Position numbers and translations under genes: made by a program | Part shown: piece by piece, positions 26,240-35,067 of the stretch | Position numbering within the stretch: position 1 is the first letter of the stretch | Layout: each line of letters starts with the position of its first letter | Notes under the pieces: model-generated | What the model was told of the DNA's origin: nothing | The model's database searches: none | The model's input: the letters and a program-made list of their open reading frames with translations, nothing else | From: Rhizobium sp. BT04 | GTDB taxonomy: Bacteria; Pseudomonadota; Alphaproteobacteria; Rhizobiales; Rhizobiaceae | Reading direction: 5' to 3' | DNA length: 64,000 nt | Assembly (NCBI RefSeq): GCF_030053135.1 | Contig: NZ_CP125652.1 | Coordinates: forward strand, 930,001 to 994,000

Positions 26240-27028
26240 GTGTCCGACATCACTCTGAACGCCCCGAAGCTTTTCGATCTCAGCGGCCAGGTCGCCATCG
26301 TTACCGGAGCCGGGAGCGGCATTGGGCAGCGCATTGCCATCGGCCTTGCGCAATGCGGCGCCGACGTGGCGCTGCTCGACCGCCGGACCGACGACGGATT
26401 GGCCAGGACGGCCGAACACATTCGCGCCGCCGGCCGCCGCTCGATTGAGATCGCAGCTGACGTCACAAGCAAATCGTCCCTTGCAGAGGCCGTCGCCCGT
26501 ACCGAAGCGGATCTCGGCGCGTTGACGCTTGCAGTCAACGCTGCAGGCATCGCTAACGCGAACTCGGCGGAAGAGATGGAAGAGGATCAATATCAGACGT
26601 TGATGGACATCAACCTCAAAGGCATTTTCCTTTCCTGCCAGGCCGAGGCCCGCGCCATGCTGAAGAATGGACGCGGTTCCATCGTCAACATCGCCTCCAT
26701 GTCCGGCGTGATCGTAAACCGGGGGCTGAGCCAGGCGCATTACAACGCCTCCAAGGCGGGCGTCATCCATATGTCGAAGTCTCTGGCGATGGAATGGGTC
26801 GACCGCGGTATCCGCGTCAACACCATCTCCCCCGGATACACGGCAACGCCGATGAACACCCGTCCGGAGATGGTTCATCAGACCAAGCTCTTCGAAGAGC
26901 AGACGCCGATGCAGCGTATGGCATCGGTCGACGAGATGGTCGGACCGGCGGTGTTCTTGCTGTCGAATGCAGCAAGTTTCGTGACCGGCGTCGATCTTCT
27001 CGTCGACGGCGGCTTCTGCTGCTGGTGA
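26240..27028 (+). CDS. Short-chain dehydrogenase, probably polyol dehydrogenase
   Basis: The 262-residue classical SDR uses a GTG start preceded by GAAAGGAAGAG, 22 bp after the transporter ATPase. The cofactor motif is TGAGSGIGQR (residues about 24-33), the catalytic Ser is in NIASMSGVIVNRG, and YNASK holds the catalytic Tyr and Lys. An aspartate after beta 2 (LLDRR) points to NAD. The SMSGVIVNR segment and the C-terminal VDGGFCCW resemble bacterial galactitol and xylitol-type dehydrogenases with a terminal Trp near a metal. It could oxidise the imported polyol to the ketose used by the kinase; this fits, as no isomerase is present in the locus. Confidence 0.88.
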   Translation: MSDITLNAPKLFDLSGQVAIVTGAGSGIGQRIAIGLAQCGADVALLDRRTDDGLARTAEHIRAAGRRSIEIAADVTSKSSLAEAVARTEADLGALTLAVNAAGIANANSAEEMEEDQYQTLMDINLKGIFLSCQAEARAMLKNGRGSIVNIASMSGVIVNRGLSQAHYNASKAGVIHMSKSLAMEWVDRGIRVNTISPGYTATPMNTRPEMVHQTKLFEEQTPMQRMASVDEMVGPAVFLLSNAASFVTGVDLLVDGGFCCW

Positions 27029-27191
27029 TAACTGAAAAAATGAACGGTCTCGCTTCCTCCCTGGCTGAGATCGAGGCGCTGAAGGAACGGGCAAGACGGC
27101 GTGCGATATCGTCGTCTTGCCCGCCCTTCACGCCGATAGAACGGGTAGAGGAGTCGGGCGTCGTCATCGGCGCTCAAGACGGCCTGAATTC

Positions 27192-27208
27192 CCCGAGATT
27201 ATCTCGGG
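27192..27208. other. Short perfect hairpin between two SDR genes
   Basis: CCCGAGA-TTA-TCTCGGG has 7-bp arms. It lies in a 264-bp gap with no credible gene, and no T run follows. It may attenuate or end the sugar operon before the second dehydrogenase. Confidence 0.4.
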
Positions 27209-27292
27209 CAGCCGTTCGAGCTCCAATAAGCATCACAGCGCAGATCGCACCCAGATTTGCTGTTTGTTGACGGATACTGGGAAGGAAAGAGC

Positions 27293-28075
27293 ATGAAACG
27301 CTTTGAGCAAAAGACTGTCGTCATTACCGGGGCTAGCCGCGGCATCGGCGCGGCGATCGCCAGGCGCTTTGCGCGCGAAGGCGCCAATCTCGTGGTCTCG
27401 GCCAACGAGGAGCTGGTCCATGGCGTTGCCGATGGGATCCGGGCCGAAGGCGGCACGGCGATCTCGTTCATCGGCGACGTCACCGACAAGGCGGGCGTCA
27501 TTGCCCTCTATGATGCCGCCGAGAAGGAATTCGGCGCGGTCGACGTCTCGATCCAGAATGCCGGCGTCATCACCATCGCCCGCATCGAGGATCTGACCGA
27601 AAACGAGTGGGACAAGGTCATGGCCGTCAACACCAAGGGCGTCTTCCTCTGCGCCCAGGAGGCCATTCTGCGGATGCGCAAACACAAGCGCGGCGGCCGC
27701 ATCATCAACACCGCCTCCGGCCAGGCCCGCGACGGCTTCATCTACACGCCCCACTATGCCGCCTCGAAAATGGGCGTCGTCGGCATCACCCAGAGCCTGG
27801 CCAAAGAAGTCGCCACCGAGAAGATCACCGTCAACGCCTTCTGCCCCGGCATCATCGAAACGGATATGTGGGCCTATAACGACCAGGCCTGGGGCAAACT
27901 GCTCGGCAACTACGCTCCCGGCGAATTGATGAAGGAATGGGTCGAGGGCATTCCGATGAAGCGCGCCGGCTCCGGAGAAGACGTCGCCGGCCTGGTCACC
28001 TTCCTCGCCAGCGACGACGCCGCCTACATCACCGGCCAGACGATCAATGTCGACGGTGGTTTGATCATGTCCTGA
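27293..28075 (+). CDS. Short-chain dehydrogenase/reductase
   Basis: The 260-residue SDR has the cofactor loop TGASRGIGAAI near residues 12-22, catalytic Ser in NTASGQARDG, and YAASK. ATG 27293 follows GGAAGGAAAG. The protein ends GLIMS. It resembles sorbitol- or acetoin-type dehydrogenases; the substrate is unknown. The 264-bp gap from the previous SDR suggests separate transcription or a leaky boundary, so membership in the sugar regulon is uncertain. Codon use in this gene is richer in GCC and ATC than in the preceding sugar genes, whose wording is less GC-biased. Confidence 0.88.
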   Translation: MKRFEQKTVVITGASRGIGAAIARRFAREGANLVVSANEELVHGVADGIRAEGGTAISFIGDVTDKAGVIALYDAAEKEFGAVDVSIQNAGVITIARIEDLTENEWDKVMAVNTKGVFLCAQEAILRMRKHKRGGRIINTASGQARDGFIYTPHYAASKMGVVGITQSLAKEVATEKITVNAFCPGIIETDMWAYNDQAWGKLLGNYAPGELMKEWVEGIPMKRAGSGEDVAGLVTFLASDDAAYITGQTINVDGGLIMS

Positions 28076-28175
28076 GCCTTCTGGAGCAACGGTGGCCAGT
28101 CCCGTCTTCGGGGCTCCTTCGGGGGGGCCAGGACGAGGCTGGAGAGAGGTCGCAGCCGGCGGCACCCCCGATCAG

Positions 28176-28219
28176 CCCTCATCCTGAGGTGTGGAGGCCG
28201 GAGCCTCGAAGGATGAGGG
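28176..28219. repeat. Short palindromic repeat (CCCTCATCC ... GGATGAGGG), copy 2
   Basis: A 44-bp element with perfect 9-bp ends CCCTCATCC / GGATGAGGG and an interior containing GGAGCCTCGAA. It matches 18032-18080. It lies between two convergent SDR genes, as copy 1 lies between convergent genes, and may serve as a bidirectional transcript end. Confidence 0.65.
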
Positions 28220-28312
28220 CGGGTGGTTGGGCACCCGCGATCACATCCGTCGCCGGAGGAGCTACCAGTGGCTCGACCTCATGCCTGCCGATCCCCGCCT
28301 CTTCCTCACACT

Positions 28313-29080
28313 TTACGTCCGGCTGATCGACACCCCGCCATCCGCCAGCATCGCCGTCCCCGTGACGAAGCTCGACATGTCGGACGCCAGGAACAGCGCC
28401 GCATTGGCGATCTCTTCCGGTTGCGCCATGCGCTTCAGCGAATGCAGCCCCTCGACGAAGGCGAGCACCTCAGGCGTGGCATCAGGCGCGTTGGTGATGC
28501 TGGCGGGTGTGTCCGTGCCGCCGGGAAGCAGGGCGTTGACGCGGATGTTCTGTCGGCCGAGTTCGGCGGCGAGCACCTGCACGAAGCCGATCAGCCCCGC
28601 CTTACCAGCCGCATAGGCGGCCATGCCGGGCATGCCGGCGGTGTGGCCGACGAAGCTGGAGGTGAAGATCAACGATCCGCCGCCTTTTCCCATCGCTGCC
28701 GACTGGTGTTTGGCGCCGAGGAAAGCGGCGGTGAGATTGGTCTCGATCGTCTCGCGCCAGCCTTCCAGCGAGAGGCCGGCAACCGGCCCCATCTCGCCAA
28801 GGATGCCGGCATTGTTGAAGGCGATGTCGAGCCCGCCGAAGCGCGAGACCGCCATGTCGGCAAGCCTTGCCTGCAGCGCCTCGTCCCTGACGTCGCCCGA
28901 TATGGCGACAGCCTGTCCGCCCTCCGCCTCGATTTCGGCGATGACGGCGTCGAGCGCCTGCTGTCGCCTTGCGGTGACCACGAGCTTCGCGCCCTCTCGC
29001 GCAAAGAGCTTCGCCGCCGCGCGGCCGATGCCCGAGCTTGCGCCGGTGATGATCGCGACCTTGTCGTTCAGAAGTGTCAT
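28313..29080 (-). CDS. Short-chain dehydrogenase/reductase
   Basis: The 255-residue SDR has TGASSGIGRAAA near residues 13-24, a basic VTARRQ after beta 2 that favours NADPH, and catalytic Ser in FTSSFVGH. The usual YxxxK is YAAGK (in MAAYAAGKAGLIG). It ends ADGGVSISRT. ATG 29080 follows GAGGAGAAACGG. It resembles generic FabG-like oxidoreductases with unknown substrate. It is convergent with the preceding SDR and stands alone on its strand. Confidence 0.88.
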   Translation of the reverse strand: MTLLNDKVAIITGASSGIGRAAAKLFAREGAKLVVTARRQQALDAVIAEIEAEGGQAVAISGDVRDEALQARLADMAVSRFGGLDIAFNNAGILGEMGPVAGLSLEGWRETIETNLTAAFLGAKHQSAAMGKGGGSLIFTSSFVGHTAGMPGMAAYAAGKAGLIGFVQVLAAELGRQNIRVNALLPGGTDTPASITNAPDATPEVLAFVEGLHSLKRMAQPEEIANAALFLASDMSSFVTGTAMLADGGVSISRT

Positions 29081-29418
29081 GTCCGTTTCTCCTCAGTTGT
29101 CGAGGCATCCGAGATCTCAAAGATCGGGCCGTGCAGCCACCCGTTTCCCGCGTGGACAGCCGAAAACCGCCGACAGTCGATGCTTCGGCCGGCGATCCGT
29201 TCGCCAGCCGAGGGCGGATGGAAGCCTGGATCGTCCGTGAGAAATCGGAATTCACATTATAAAACGGTGCCTTGCCGTGGCCTCCAAACACGCGCCTGCC
29301 GCTGCGTCAGCACCGTTGTGCGCCGCATCATCGATTTATCCCGGGTGTGACATTCATCCGATTCCCTTCATGTATCTTCCCGACTAAGAAGGGGCGCACA
29401 GGTAACGGGAATCTCTTC
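29081..29418. other. Divergent intergenic region (SDR / DMT transporter)
   Basis: This 338-bp region should hold two divergent promoters. An AT-rich patch (CACATTATAAAACGGTG) lies near 29252-29268. No credible small gene or repeat was found. Confidence 0.3.
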
Positions 29419-30327
29419 ATGCCGCGGTCACGCAATACTGAGGGCGCCATCTATATGAGCATGGCGATGGCCGGCTTTTCCGCAAGCGATGCTCTGTCCA
29501 AATCGGTGGTCGCCTATATGAACGCCGGCGAGATCATGTTCCTGCGCGGCCTCTTCACCAGCCTGCTCGTCTATCTGATCGCCAGGAAAATGGGCGCTCT
29601 GCGCTCCTGGCGCGTCGTGCTGCAGCCGATCATCCTCGTCCGCATCATCTGCGAGATGTTTTCCGCCGTCACCTATATCACCGCGCTCGGCATGATGCCG
29701 ATCGCCAATGCCTCGGCGATCCTGCAATCGCTGCCGCTGGTCGTCACTTTCGGTGCCGCCCTCTTCTTCCGCGAGCCCGTCGGCTGGCGGCGCTGGTCGG
29801 CGATCCTCGTCGGCCTCGTCGGCGTGATGATCATCATCCGCCCCGGACCGGAAGGTTTCACCGCCGCCGCCCTGCTCTGCGTCGGCGCCGTGCTGACGAC
29901 GGCCGGCCGCGATCTCGCCACCCGCTCGATCGACCCGGAGATTCCCTCGCTGATGATCACCGTCATCACCGCCATCTCCATCTCCTTCTTCGGCGCCTTG
30001 CTGATCCCGGTACTCGGCGGCTGGCAGCCGGTCAGTGCGACTTCGCTCGGGCATCTGCTGCTCGCTTCGGTGCTGGTGCTCGTCGGCTACCAGTCGGTCA
30101 TCCTCGCCATGCGCACCGGCGAAATCTCCTTCGTCGCACCGTTCCGCTATACCAGCCTGATCTTCTCCTCGCTGCTCGGTTTTTTCTTCTTCGCCGAAGT
30201 GCCCGACAACTGGACGCTCCTCGGCGCTGCAATCGTCATCGCTTCCGGCCTCTATACGTTCTATCGTGAAGCCAAGCGCCGCGTACCCCCGATCGCGCAG
30301 GAATCCGCGCCGCGCTCACCGGTTTGA
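29419..30327 (+). CDS. DMT-superfamily (EamA) transporter
   Basis: The 302-residue inner-membrane protein has ten predicted helices arranged as two EamA repeats, as in RhaT/YdcZ-type exporters. It opens with EGAIYMSMAMAGFSASDALSK. A glutamate precedes the helix IMFLRGLFTSLLVYLIA, and the second repeat includes FVAPFRYTSLIFSSLLGFFFFAEVPD. ATG 29419 follows ACGGGAA; the longer frame to 29272 adds an unlikely leader. Members export metabolites such as amino acids, but specificity is unknown. mobA starts 7 bp downstream, so they may be cotranscribed. Confidence 0.9.
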   Translation: MPRSRNTEGAIYMSMAMAGFSASDALSKSVVAYMNAGEIMFLRGLFTSLLVYLIARKMGALRSWRVVLQPIILVRIICEMFSAVTYITALGMMPIANASAILQSLPLVVTFGAALFFREPVGWRRWSAILVGLVGVMIIIRPGPEGFTAAALLCVGAVLTTAGRDLATRSIDPEIPSLMITVITAISISFFGALLIPVLGGWQPVSATSLGHLLLASVLVLVGYQSVILAMRTGEISFVAPFRYTSLIFSSLLGFFFFAEVPDNWTLLGAAIVIASGLYTFYREAKRRVPPIAQESAPRSPV

Positions 30328-30333
30328 GGCAGG

Positions 30334-30966
30334 ATGATGACTGAATTCCCGCTCGACACATCCGATATAGCAGGCGTCGTGCTGGCCGGCGGCCGCTCGC
30401 AACGCATGGGCCACGACAAGGCGGGCGCAATGCTCGGGGCCGAAAGCCTGCTGCGCCATGTGCTGACCCGCCTTTCGCAGCAGGTTGCCCTCATTGCGGT
30501 CAATGCCGATGCCGCCGCCGAGGATGTGCCTGTGGTCCCCGACCGTTTTCCCGGCAAGGCGGGGCCACTGGCCGGCATTCATGCGGCCATGGTCTATGCC
30601 GCCGGCCTTCCCGCGATCAGCCATGTCGTCACCGTCTCGGTCGACTGCCCGTTCTTCCCGACCGATCTCGTCGCCCGGCTGGCGGCATCGCTCGAACGCC
30701 CGTCGCAGATTGCCATCGCCGCCTCCGAAGGCCGCAGCCATCCGGTCTTCGGGCTGTGGCCGGTGACGCTCGCCGCCGATCTCGAAGCCTGGATCGCCAC
30801 CGACGAGAAGCGCCGCGTGCGCGACTTCCTGTTGCGGCATGACGTTACGGAAGTAGTGTTTCCGCTGCATCCGACCCGCGCCAGCCTGCTCGATCCCTTC
30901 TTCAACATCAACACGCCTGACGATCTTGTCGAGGCGGAACGCTGGCTGGAGGCCCTTCGCGCATGA
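30334..30966 (+). CDS. mobA: Molybdenum cofactor guanylyltransferase
   Basis: The 210-residue enzyme links GMP to molybdopterin to make the guanine dinucleotide cofactor. The nucleotide-binding signature LAGGRSQRMGHDKA lies near residues 17-30, PDRFPGKAGPLAGIHAAM near 70-87, and the metal-binding SVDCPFFP near 105. The C-terminal INTPDDLVEAERWL is typical. Two ATG codons open the gene (MMTEF). The stop overlaps mobB by 4 bp (ATGA). The pathway links it to moaA at 12.8 kb. Confidence 0.96.
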   Translation: MMTEFPLDTSDIAGVVLAGGRSQRMGHDKAGAMLGAESLLRHVLTRLSQQVALIAVNADAAAEDVPVVPDRFPGKAGPLAGIHAAMVYAAGLPAISHVVTVSVDCPFFPTDLVARLAASLERPSQIAIAASEGRSHPVFGLWPVTLAADLEAWIATDEKRRVRDFLLRHDVTEVVFPLHPTRASLLDPFFNINTPDDLVEAERWLEALRA

Positions 30967-31484
30967 CCGCACCGAAAATCTTCGGCATTGCCGGCTGGAA
31001 GAACTCGGGCAAAACCGGGCTCGCCGTCCGGCTGGTGACGGAGTTCACCCGCCGCGGCTATAGGATCTCGACGATCAAGCACGCCCATCATGATTTCGAC
31101 ATCGACAAGGTGGGCGCCGACAGCTACCGCCACCGGCAGGCCGGCGCCCACGAGGTCACGATCGTTTCCGGCACCCGCTACGCCATCATGCACGAGCTGC
31201 GCGGCGCGCCCGAACCTGCGTTCGAGGAGATCCTCGCCCGTCTTGCCCCCTGCGATCTCGTGCTCATCGAAGGTTACAAGCGCGAACCGATCCCGAAGAT
31301 CGAGGCGCGCCGCCTGGAGGCCGCCAATCGTCAACCGCTGGCGCCGAGCGATCCCCGTATCTGCGCCATCGCCGCCGATCATGCCGTCACGGATACGGCC
31401 CTACCGGTCTTCGATCTAGACGACACAGGCGCCATCGCCGATTTCATCGCTGATATCGTCGGGCTTGGAGAGGCGATGTCCTGA
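30963..31484 (+). CDS. mobB: Molybdopterin-guanine dinucleotide biosynthesis GTPase
   Basis: The 173-residue P-loop protein assists MobA. Walker A is GWKNSGKTGLA near residues 11-21, followed by the diagnostic STIKHAHHDFDIDKVGADSYRHRQAGA and a Walker B-like CDLVLIEGYKREPIPKIE. It begins inside mobA's stop. Its last 69 bp overlap, in antisense, the end of the hybrid kinase gene, an unusually long convergent overlap. Confidence 0.95.
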   Translation: MTAPKIFGIAGWKNSGKTGLAVRLVTEFTRRGYRISTIKHAHHDFDIDKVGADSYRHRQAGAHEVTIVSGTRYAIMHELRGAPEPAFEEILARLAPCDLVLIEGYKREPIPKIEARRLEAANRQPLAPSDPRICAIAADHAVTDTALPVFDLDDTGAIADFIADIVGLGEAMS

Positions 31485-33614
31485 AGCGCCGCCGCCGCTG
31501 GCTGATCTGGGAACCGGAACCGCTTCGCCTGCCATCGCCTTGCTGATTTCCCTGGCAAGCTGCGCCTGATTATAGGGCTTTCCCAATCTCGGAAGATCGA
31601 TATCGGTGCCGGCGGGTAGATCGGCATAGCCGGTGGCCAGCACGATTGGCAGCGCTGGCAAAATGTCCCGCGCGGCCTCAGCGAGCTGTGCACCGGTCAT
31701 ACCAGGCATCGAATAGTCGGTGATGACAAGGTCGAAATGCTGGCCGCCCCTGATCAGCTCGAGCGCCTCCGAGCCGGAATTTGCCTCGACCACCTCGTGG
31801 CCGAGATCTTCGAGCATGTCGACTGAACTCATAGCGATCAAGGCATCATCATCGACCAGAAGGATCTTCAGTCTGGATGCAGCCTGCGGGACGGTAAACT
31901 CCGCCTCTGCCAGCCGCTCGGGGCGCCGTTCGGTCGCCGGAAGCCACAATTCGGCTGTCGTTCCCACCCCAAGCTGGCTTGTCAGAAGAAGTGCGCCATT
32001 GAGCTGAACGGCAAGTCCGTGGATCATCGATAGACCCAGGCCCGTGCCCTTTCCGAGTTCCTTGGTCGAGAAAAACGGATCGACGGCCTTCTTCAGCGTC
32101 TCCGCATCCATGCCGGTGCCGCTGTCGGCCACCGCCAATACGAGATAGGCTCCCTCGCCGAGATCGCCGCCATTGCCGGCAACCTGTTCCTCGCGCAGCG
32201 AAATAGACAGCGTCCCCCCGTCCGGCATCGCATCACGGGCATTGACCGCAAGGTTGAGCAGCGCCAATTCGAGCTGGTTCGCATCGACCAGCGCCGGCGG
32301 CAGGGTCGCCGGCAGCATAGTCTCGATGCTGACCGAGGATCCGACCGAACGCCGCAGCAGGTCGTTCATGCCGGAGACCAGCTCGGCCAGGTCGACAGGC
32401 TTGACCTGCAGATCCTGCTGCCTGGCAAAAGCCAACAGCCGCTGGGTCAGCGCCGCCCCGCGCCGCGCGCCTTGAAGCGCCCCGTCGATCAGACGCATCG
32501 CTTTGGCATCTCCGGCCACGTGCTTGCCGAGCAGCTCCAGATTTCCGAGAACGACCATCAGCAGGTTGTTGAAGTCATGGGCGACGCCGCCCGTCAGTTG
32601 GCCGATTGCCTCCATCTTCTGCGATTGACGAAGCTGCTCCTCGGCTCTTTCACGCTGGGCGACTTCCTCAAGCAAGGTCTGGTGAGCGGCGTTGACCTCC
32701 CTGGTCCGTTCCCTGACGCGCTCTTCGAGGTTTTCATTGAGCCGTCGCAGATTTTCCTCGATGGTCTTGCGGGCAGTGGTATCGGAGCAGACGCCGACGA
32801 GCTTCCTGGCGGAACCATATCTGTCGGTGTAGAGCTGCGCATGAACCTCGGTCCAATGCAGTGATCCATCCGGCCAGATCGTCCTGTGCTCGATCGAATA
32901 GTCGTGCCCGGTATCGATGGTCCGGCGCAGACTTGCGAGCACACCGTCCCGGTCATCGGGGTGGATGCTTGCGATCAGATCGTCGCGCGTCACATCATCA
33001 TCCGCTCCTCGGCCGAAGACTGCCTTGCAGGTCGCCGAGGCGGACAAGGCCATCGAGGAGAGCTCCAGCTCCCAGGCTCCCAGACGACCGGCAGCGAGCG
33101 CCGTCTGCAACCGTCGCTCCCCTTCGCCGAGAGCTTCAAGCCGGGCTCGCGCTTCATATTGGCGCAGGCGCCCCTTTAAGGCAGTCCGGGCAACGCTGAT
33201 GAAGGAGGTCGCATGGAACGGCCGTTCCAGAAAGGTGACATTGCCAAGAACCTCGGAAAGCCTGGCAGCGGCCGGATTTCGTTCAGGCCCGCCGCCACGT
33301 ATGGTGAGCACGATGAATGGCAGATCTGACCAGCTCGGTTGGGCCGAAACCCAGGCGGCGATCGGCTTGAGATCGCTCGAGCGAACGGCCTCTTCCGTCA
33401 GCACACCAAGCGCGATGTCCTCGCTGAGCGATGACGCGAACATAGACAGATCGGCGGCGGCAATCGACGTCAACCCGGCCTCATCGACCAGCGATCTTGC
33501 CACCCAGGCATCGCGACCTGCGGGGGCGTAGATCAACGCTTTCGGTTTGCTGGAATTAGGAATTGCCGCTATCCCCGCTATCGGTCGCGAGGAGCGGCGT
33601 TGAGGTCGTGACAA
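31416..33614 (-). CDS. Hybrid sensor histidine kinase / response regulator
   Basis: Up to 732 residues. An N-terminal receiver-like domain (about 24-145) lacks the phosphoacceptor Asp. A PAS domain (about 165-285, SLHWTEVHAQLYTDRYG) and a coiled coil follow. The HisKA domain has His346 in GGVAHDFNN, the ATPase domain has NLAVNARDA (454), DSGTGMD (497) and GKGTGLGLS, and a true receiver has VDDD and Asp633 in ITDYSMPG. There is no membrane span, so sensing is cytoplasmic. The reading frame opens at TTG 33614, within the KaiC-like gene, and no ATG lies near; the real start is uncertain. The overlap suggests coupling and joint function with KaiC. The last 35 residues, antisense to mobB, lie beyond the receiver fold. 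Confidence 0.9.
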   Translation of the reverse strand: MSRPQRRSSRPIAGIAAIPNSSKPKALIYAPAGRDAWVARSLVDEAGLTSIAAADLSMFASSLSEDIALGVLTEEAVRSSDLKPIAAWVSAQPSWSDLPFIVLTIRGGGPERNPAAARLSEVLGNVTFLERPFHATSFISVARTALKGRLRQYEARARLEALGEGERRLQTALAAGRLGAWELELSSMALSASATCKAVFGRGADDDVTRDDLIASIHPDDRDGVLASLRRTIDTGHDYSIEHRTIWPDGSLHWTEVHAQLYTDRYGSARKLVGVCSDTTARKTIEENLRRLNENLEERVRERTREVNAAHQTLLEEVAQRERAEEQLRQSQKMEAIGQLTGGVAHDFNNLLMVVLGNLELLGKHVAGDAKAMRLIDGALQGARRGAALTQRLLAFARQQDLQVKPVDLAELVSGMNDLLRRSVGSSVSIETMLPATLPPALVDANQLELALLNLAVNARDAMPDGGTLSISLREEQVAGNGGDLGEGAYLVLAVADSGTGMDAETLKKAVDPFFSTKELGKGTGLGLSMIHGLAVQLNGALLLTSQLGVGTTAELWLPATERRPERLAEAEFTVPQAASRLKILLVDDDALIAMSSVDMLEDLGHEVVEANSGSEALELIRGGQHFDLVITDYSMPGMTGAQLAEAARDILPALPIVLATGYADLPAGTDIDLPRLGKPYNQAQLAREISKAMAGEAVPVPRSASGGGASGHRLSKPDDISDEIGDGACVV

Positions 33615-35067
33615 ATTCGGGAACGCCGCGAAGCACGCCCTGAAACCCGACGAGAGGATCGCCGAACCTCAAGCCGGAAGCGTCTATCCGATACTCCCGG
33701 ATGGTATCCTCGTGAAAGCCGGTCCTCTTCTTGATCACCGAGACTGCCCTCCGCACCTTTCCCGCCGCCTCGAAGTAACGCAGCAGAATGACGGTATCGG
33801 CGAGATAGGTAACGTCGACAGGTGCCTTCATGTCACCAACCAGCCCGTGCTGGGCAACGGTGAGAAAGGTGTTGGCACCCTGCCTGTTCAAATATTGCAG
33901 CAGCTCATGCATATGAAGGATCAGCGAATTCTCATCTGGCATCGAAGCCTGATAACCGTTGATACTATCGATGATCACGGTTTTCGCATCCGACTTGTCG
34001 ACGCAGTTGCGCACGCGGTGGGCGAATTCGCCCGGCGACAGTTCGGCGGCATCGAGCTGTTCGATGTGGATATGACCCGCGTTCCGCATGGCTTCGAGAT
34101 CCATTCCGAGCGCCTTCAGCCGCGTGAAGAGCAGGCCCAGCTCCTCGTCAAAAATGAAGGCCGCCACTTTCTCGCCGCGCGCGACCGCAGCCACCAGGAA
34201 TTGAAACGAGAACGTGCTTTTGCCAGTGCCGGCAGGACCAAGGATGAGTGTACTGGAACCTCGCTCGAGGCCACCTCCCAGAAGAAGGTCCAGTTCCGCA
34301 ATATTGCAGGAAATCTGATCGCGGGCGTAACTCGACCTGTGTTCGGCGGCGACGAGCCGCGGAAAGACGATCACGCCGCCAGTCTGGATAATGAAATCGT
34401 GATAGCCGCCGCGGAAGGCCTGTCCGCGATATTTTATGACCCTGAGACGTCGGCGTTCGGAGCCGTAGCTCGGCGCCATCTCTTCGAGATGGATGACACC
34501 GTGCACAACGCTGTGCACCGTCTTGTCGAGCACCTCGGACGTCAGATCATCGAGCAGAAGCACTGTCGCTCCTTGTCGGGCAAAATAATGTTTGAGCGCG
34601 AGGATCTGTCGGCGGTAGCGCAACGAGCTTTGCGCGAGCAGCCTTATCTCCGACAGACTATCGAGAACCACGCGACGTGGCTTGATCCGCTCGAAAGCGG
34701 CAAAGATTTCCTTTGTTGTCTCTCCGAGTTCAAGATCCGACGAATAAAGCAGGCTCTGCTGTTGGTCGGCGTCCAGCAGGCTTTCCGGAGGCACGACCTC
34801 GAAGACCTCGATATTGCCGTCGATCACCATGCCATGCGATGCAGCACCGGCCCGAAGCTCGCTCTCGGTTTCCGAAAGAGTGATGTAGAGCCCCTGCTCG
34901 CCGAGCCGTGCACCTTCGATCAGGAACTGCAGCGCAATCGTTGTCTTGCCCGCCCCCGGATTTCCCTCCAGGAGAAACACGTGCCCCGGCGAAAGGCCCC
35001 CCGCCAGAACTGTATCCAAACCGGACACGCCGGTCCGAGCTTTCGTGGCAGGTGCCGCAGTATTCAT
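33556..35067 (-). CDS. KaiC-like double RecA ATPase
   Basis: The 503-residue protein has two KaiC domains. Walker A motifs are GNPGAGKTT (35-43) and GPAGTGKST (277-285); catalytic-acid stretches are TLSETE (63-68) and FIFDEE (304-309). Where cyanobacterial KaiC has the Ser431/Thr432 phosphosites, a hand alignment of DVTYLADTVILLRYFE puts Thr420/Tyr421, so classical dual phosphorylation is doubtful. The tail after domain 2 includes FHEDTIREYRID as in KaiC. kaiA and kaiB are not adjacent. The overlapping hybrid kinase suggests a signalling pair, as in other alphaproteobacteria, rather than a complete clock. Confidence 0.92.
   Translation of the reverse strand: MNTAAPATKARTGVSGLDTVLAGGLSPGHVFLLEGNPGAGKTTIALQFLIEGARLGEQGLYITLSETESELRAGAASHGMVIDGNIEVFEVVPPESLLDADQQQSLLYSSDLELGETTKEIFAAFERIKPRRVVLDSLSEIRLLAQSSLRYRRQILALKHYFARQGATVLLLDDLTSEVLDKTVHSVVHGVIHLEEMAPSYGSERRRLRVIKYRGQAFRGGYHDFIIQTGGVIVFPRLVAAEHRSSYARDQISCNIAELDLLLGGGLERGSSTLILGPAGTGKSTFSFQFLVAAVARGEKVAAFIFDEELGLLFTRLKALGMDLEAMRNAGHIHIEQLDAAELSPGEFAHRVRNCVDKSDAKTVIIDSINGYQASMPDENSLILHMHELLQYLNRQGANTFLTVAQHGLVGDMKAPVDVTYLADTVILLRYFEAAGKVRRAVSVIKKRTGFHEDTIREYRIDASGLRFGDPLVGFQGVLRGVPEFVTTSTPLLATDSGDSGNS

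Noticed and set aside
27043..27270. Possible 76-codon gene between two SDR genes
   Set aside because: No ribosome site, low-complexity Ala/Arg/Ser composition and no recognised family. It also spans a hairpin.
29428..30054. Asp/Glu/His-rich minus-strand frame opposite the DMT transporter
   Set aside because: It is the typical antisense shadow of membrane helices; the plus strand has a complete EamA pattern.
33556..35067. Full circadian clock locus
   Set aside because: Only the KaiC-like gene is present. No kaiA or kaiB lies nearby and the phosphosite pair is altered, so a clock is not supported.
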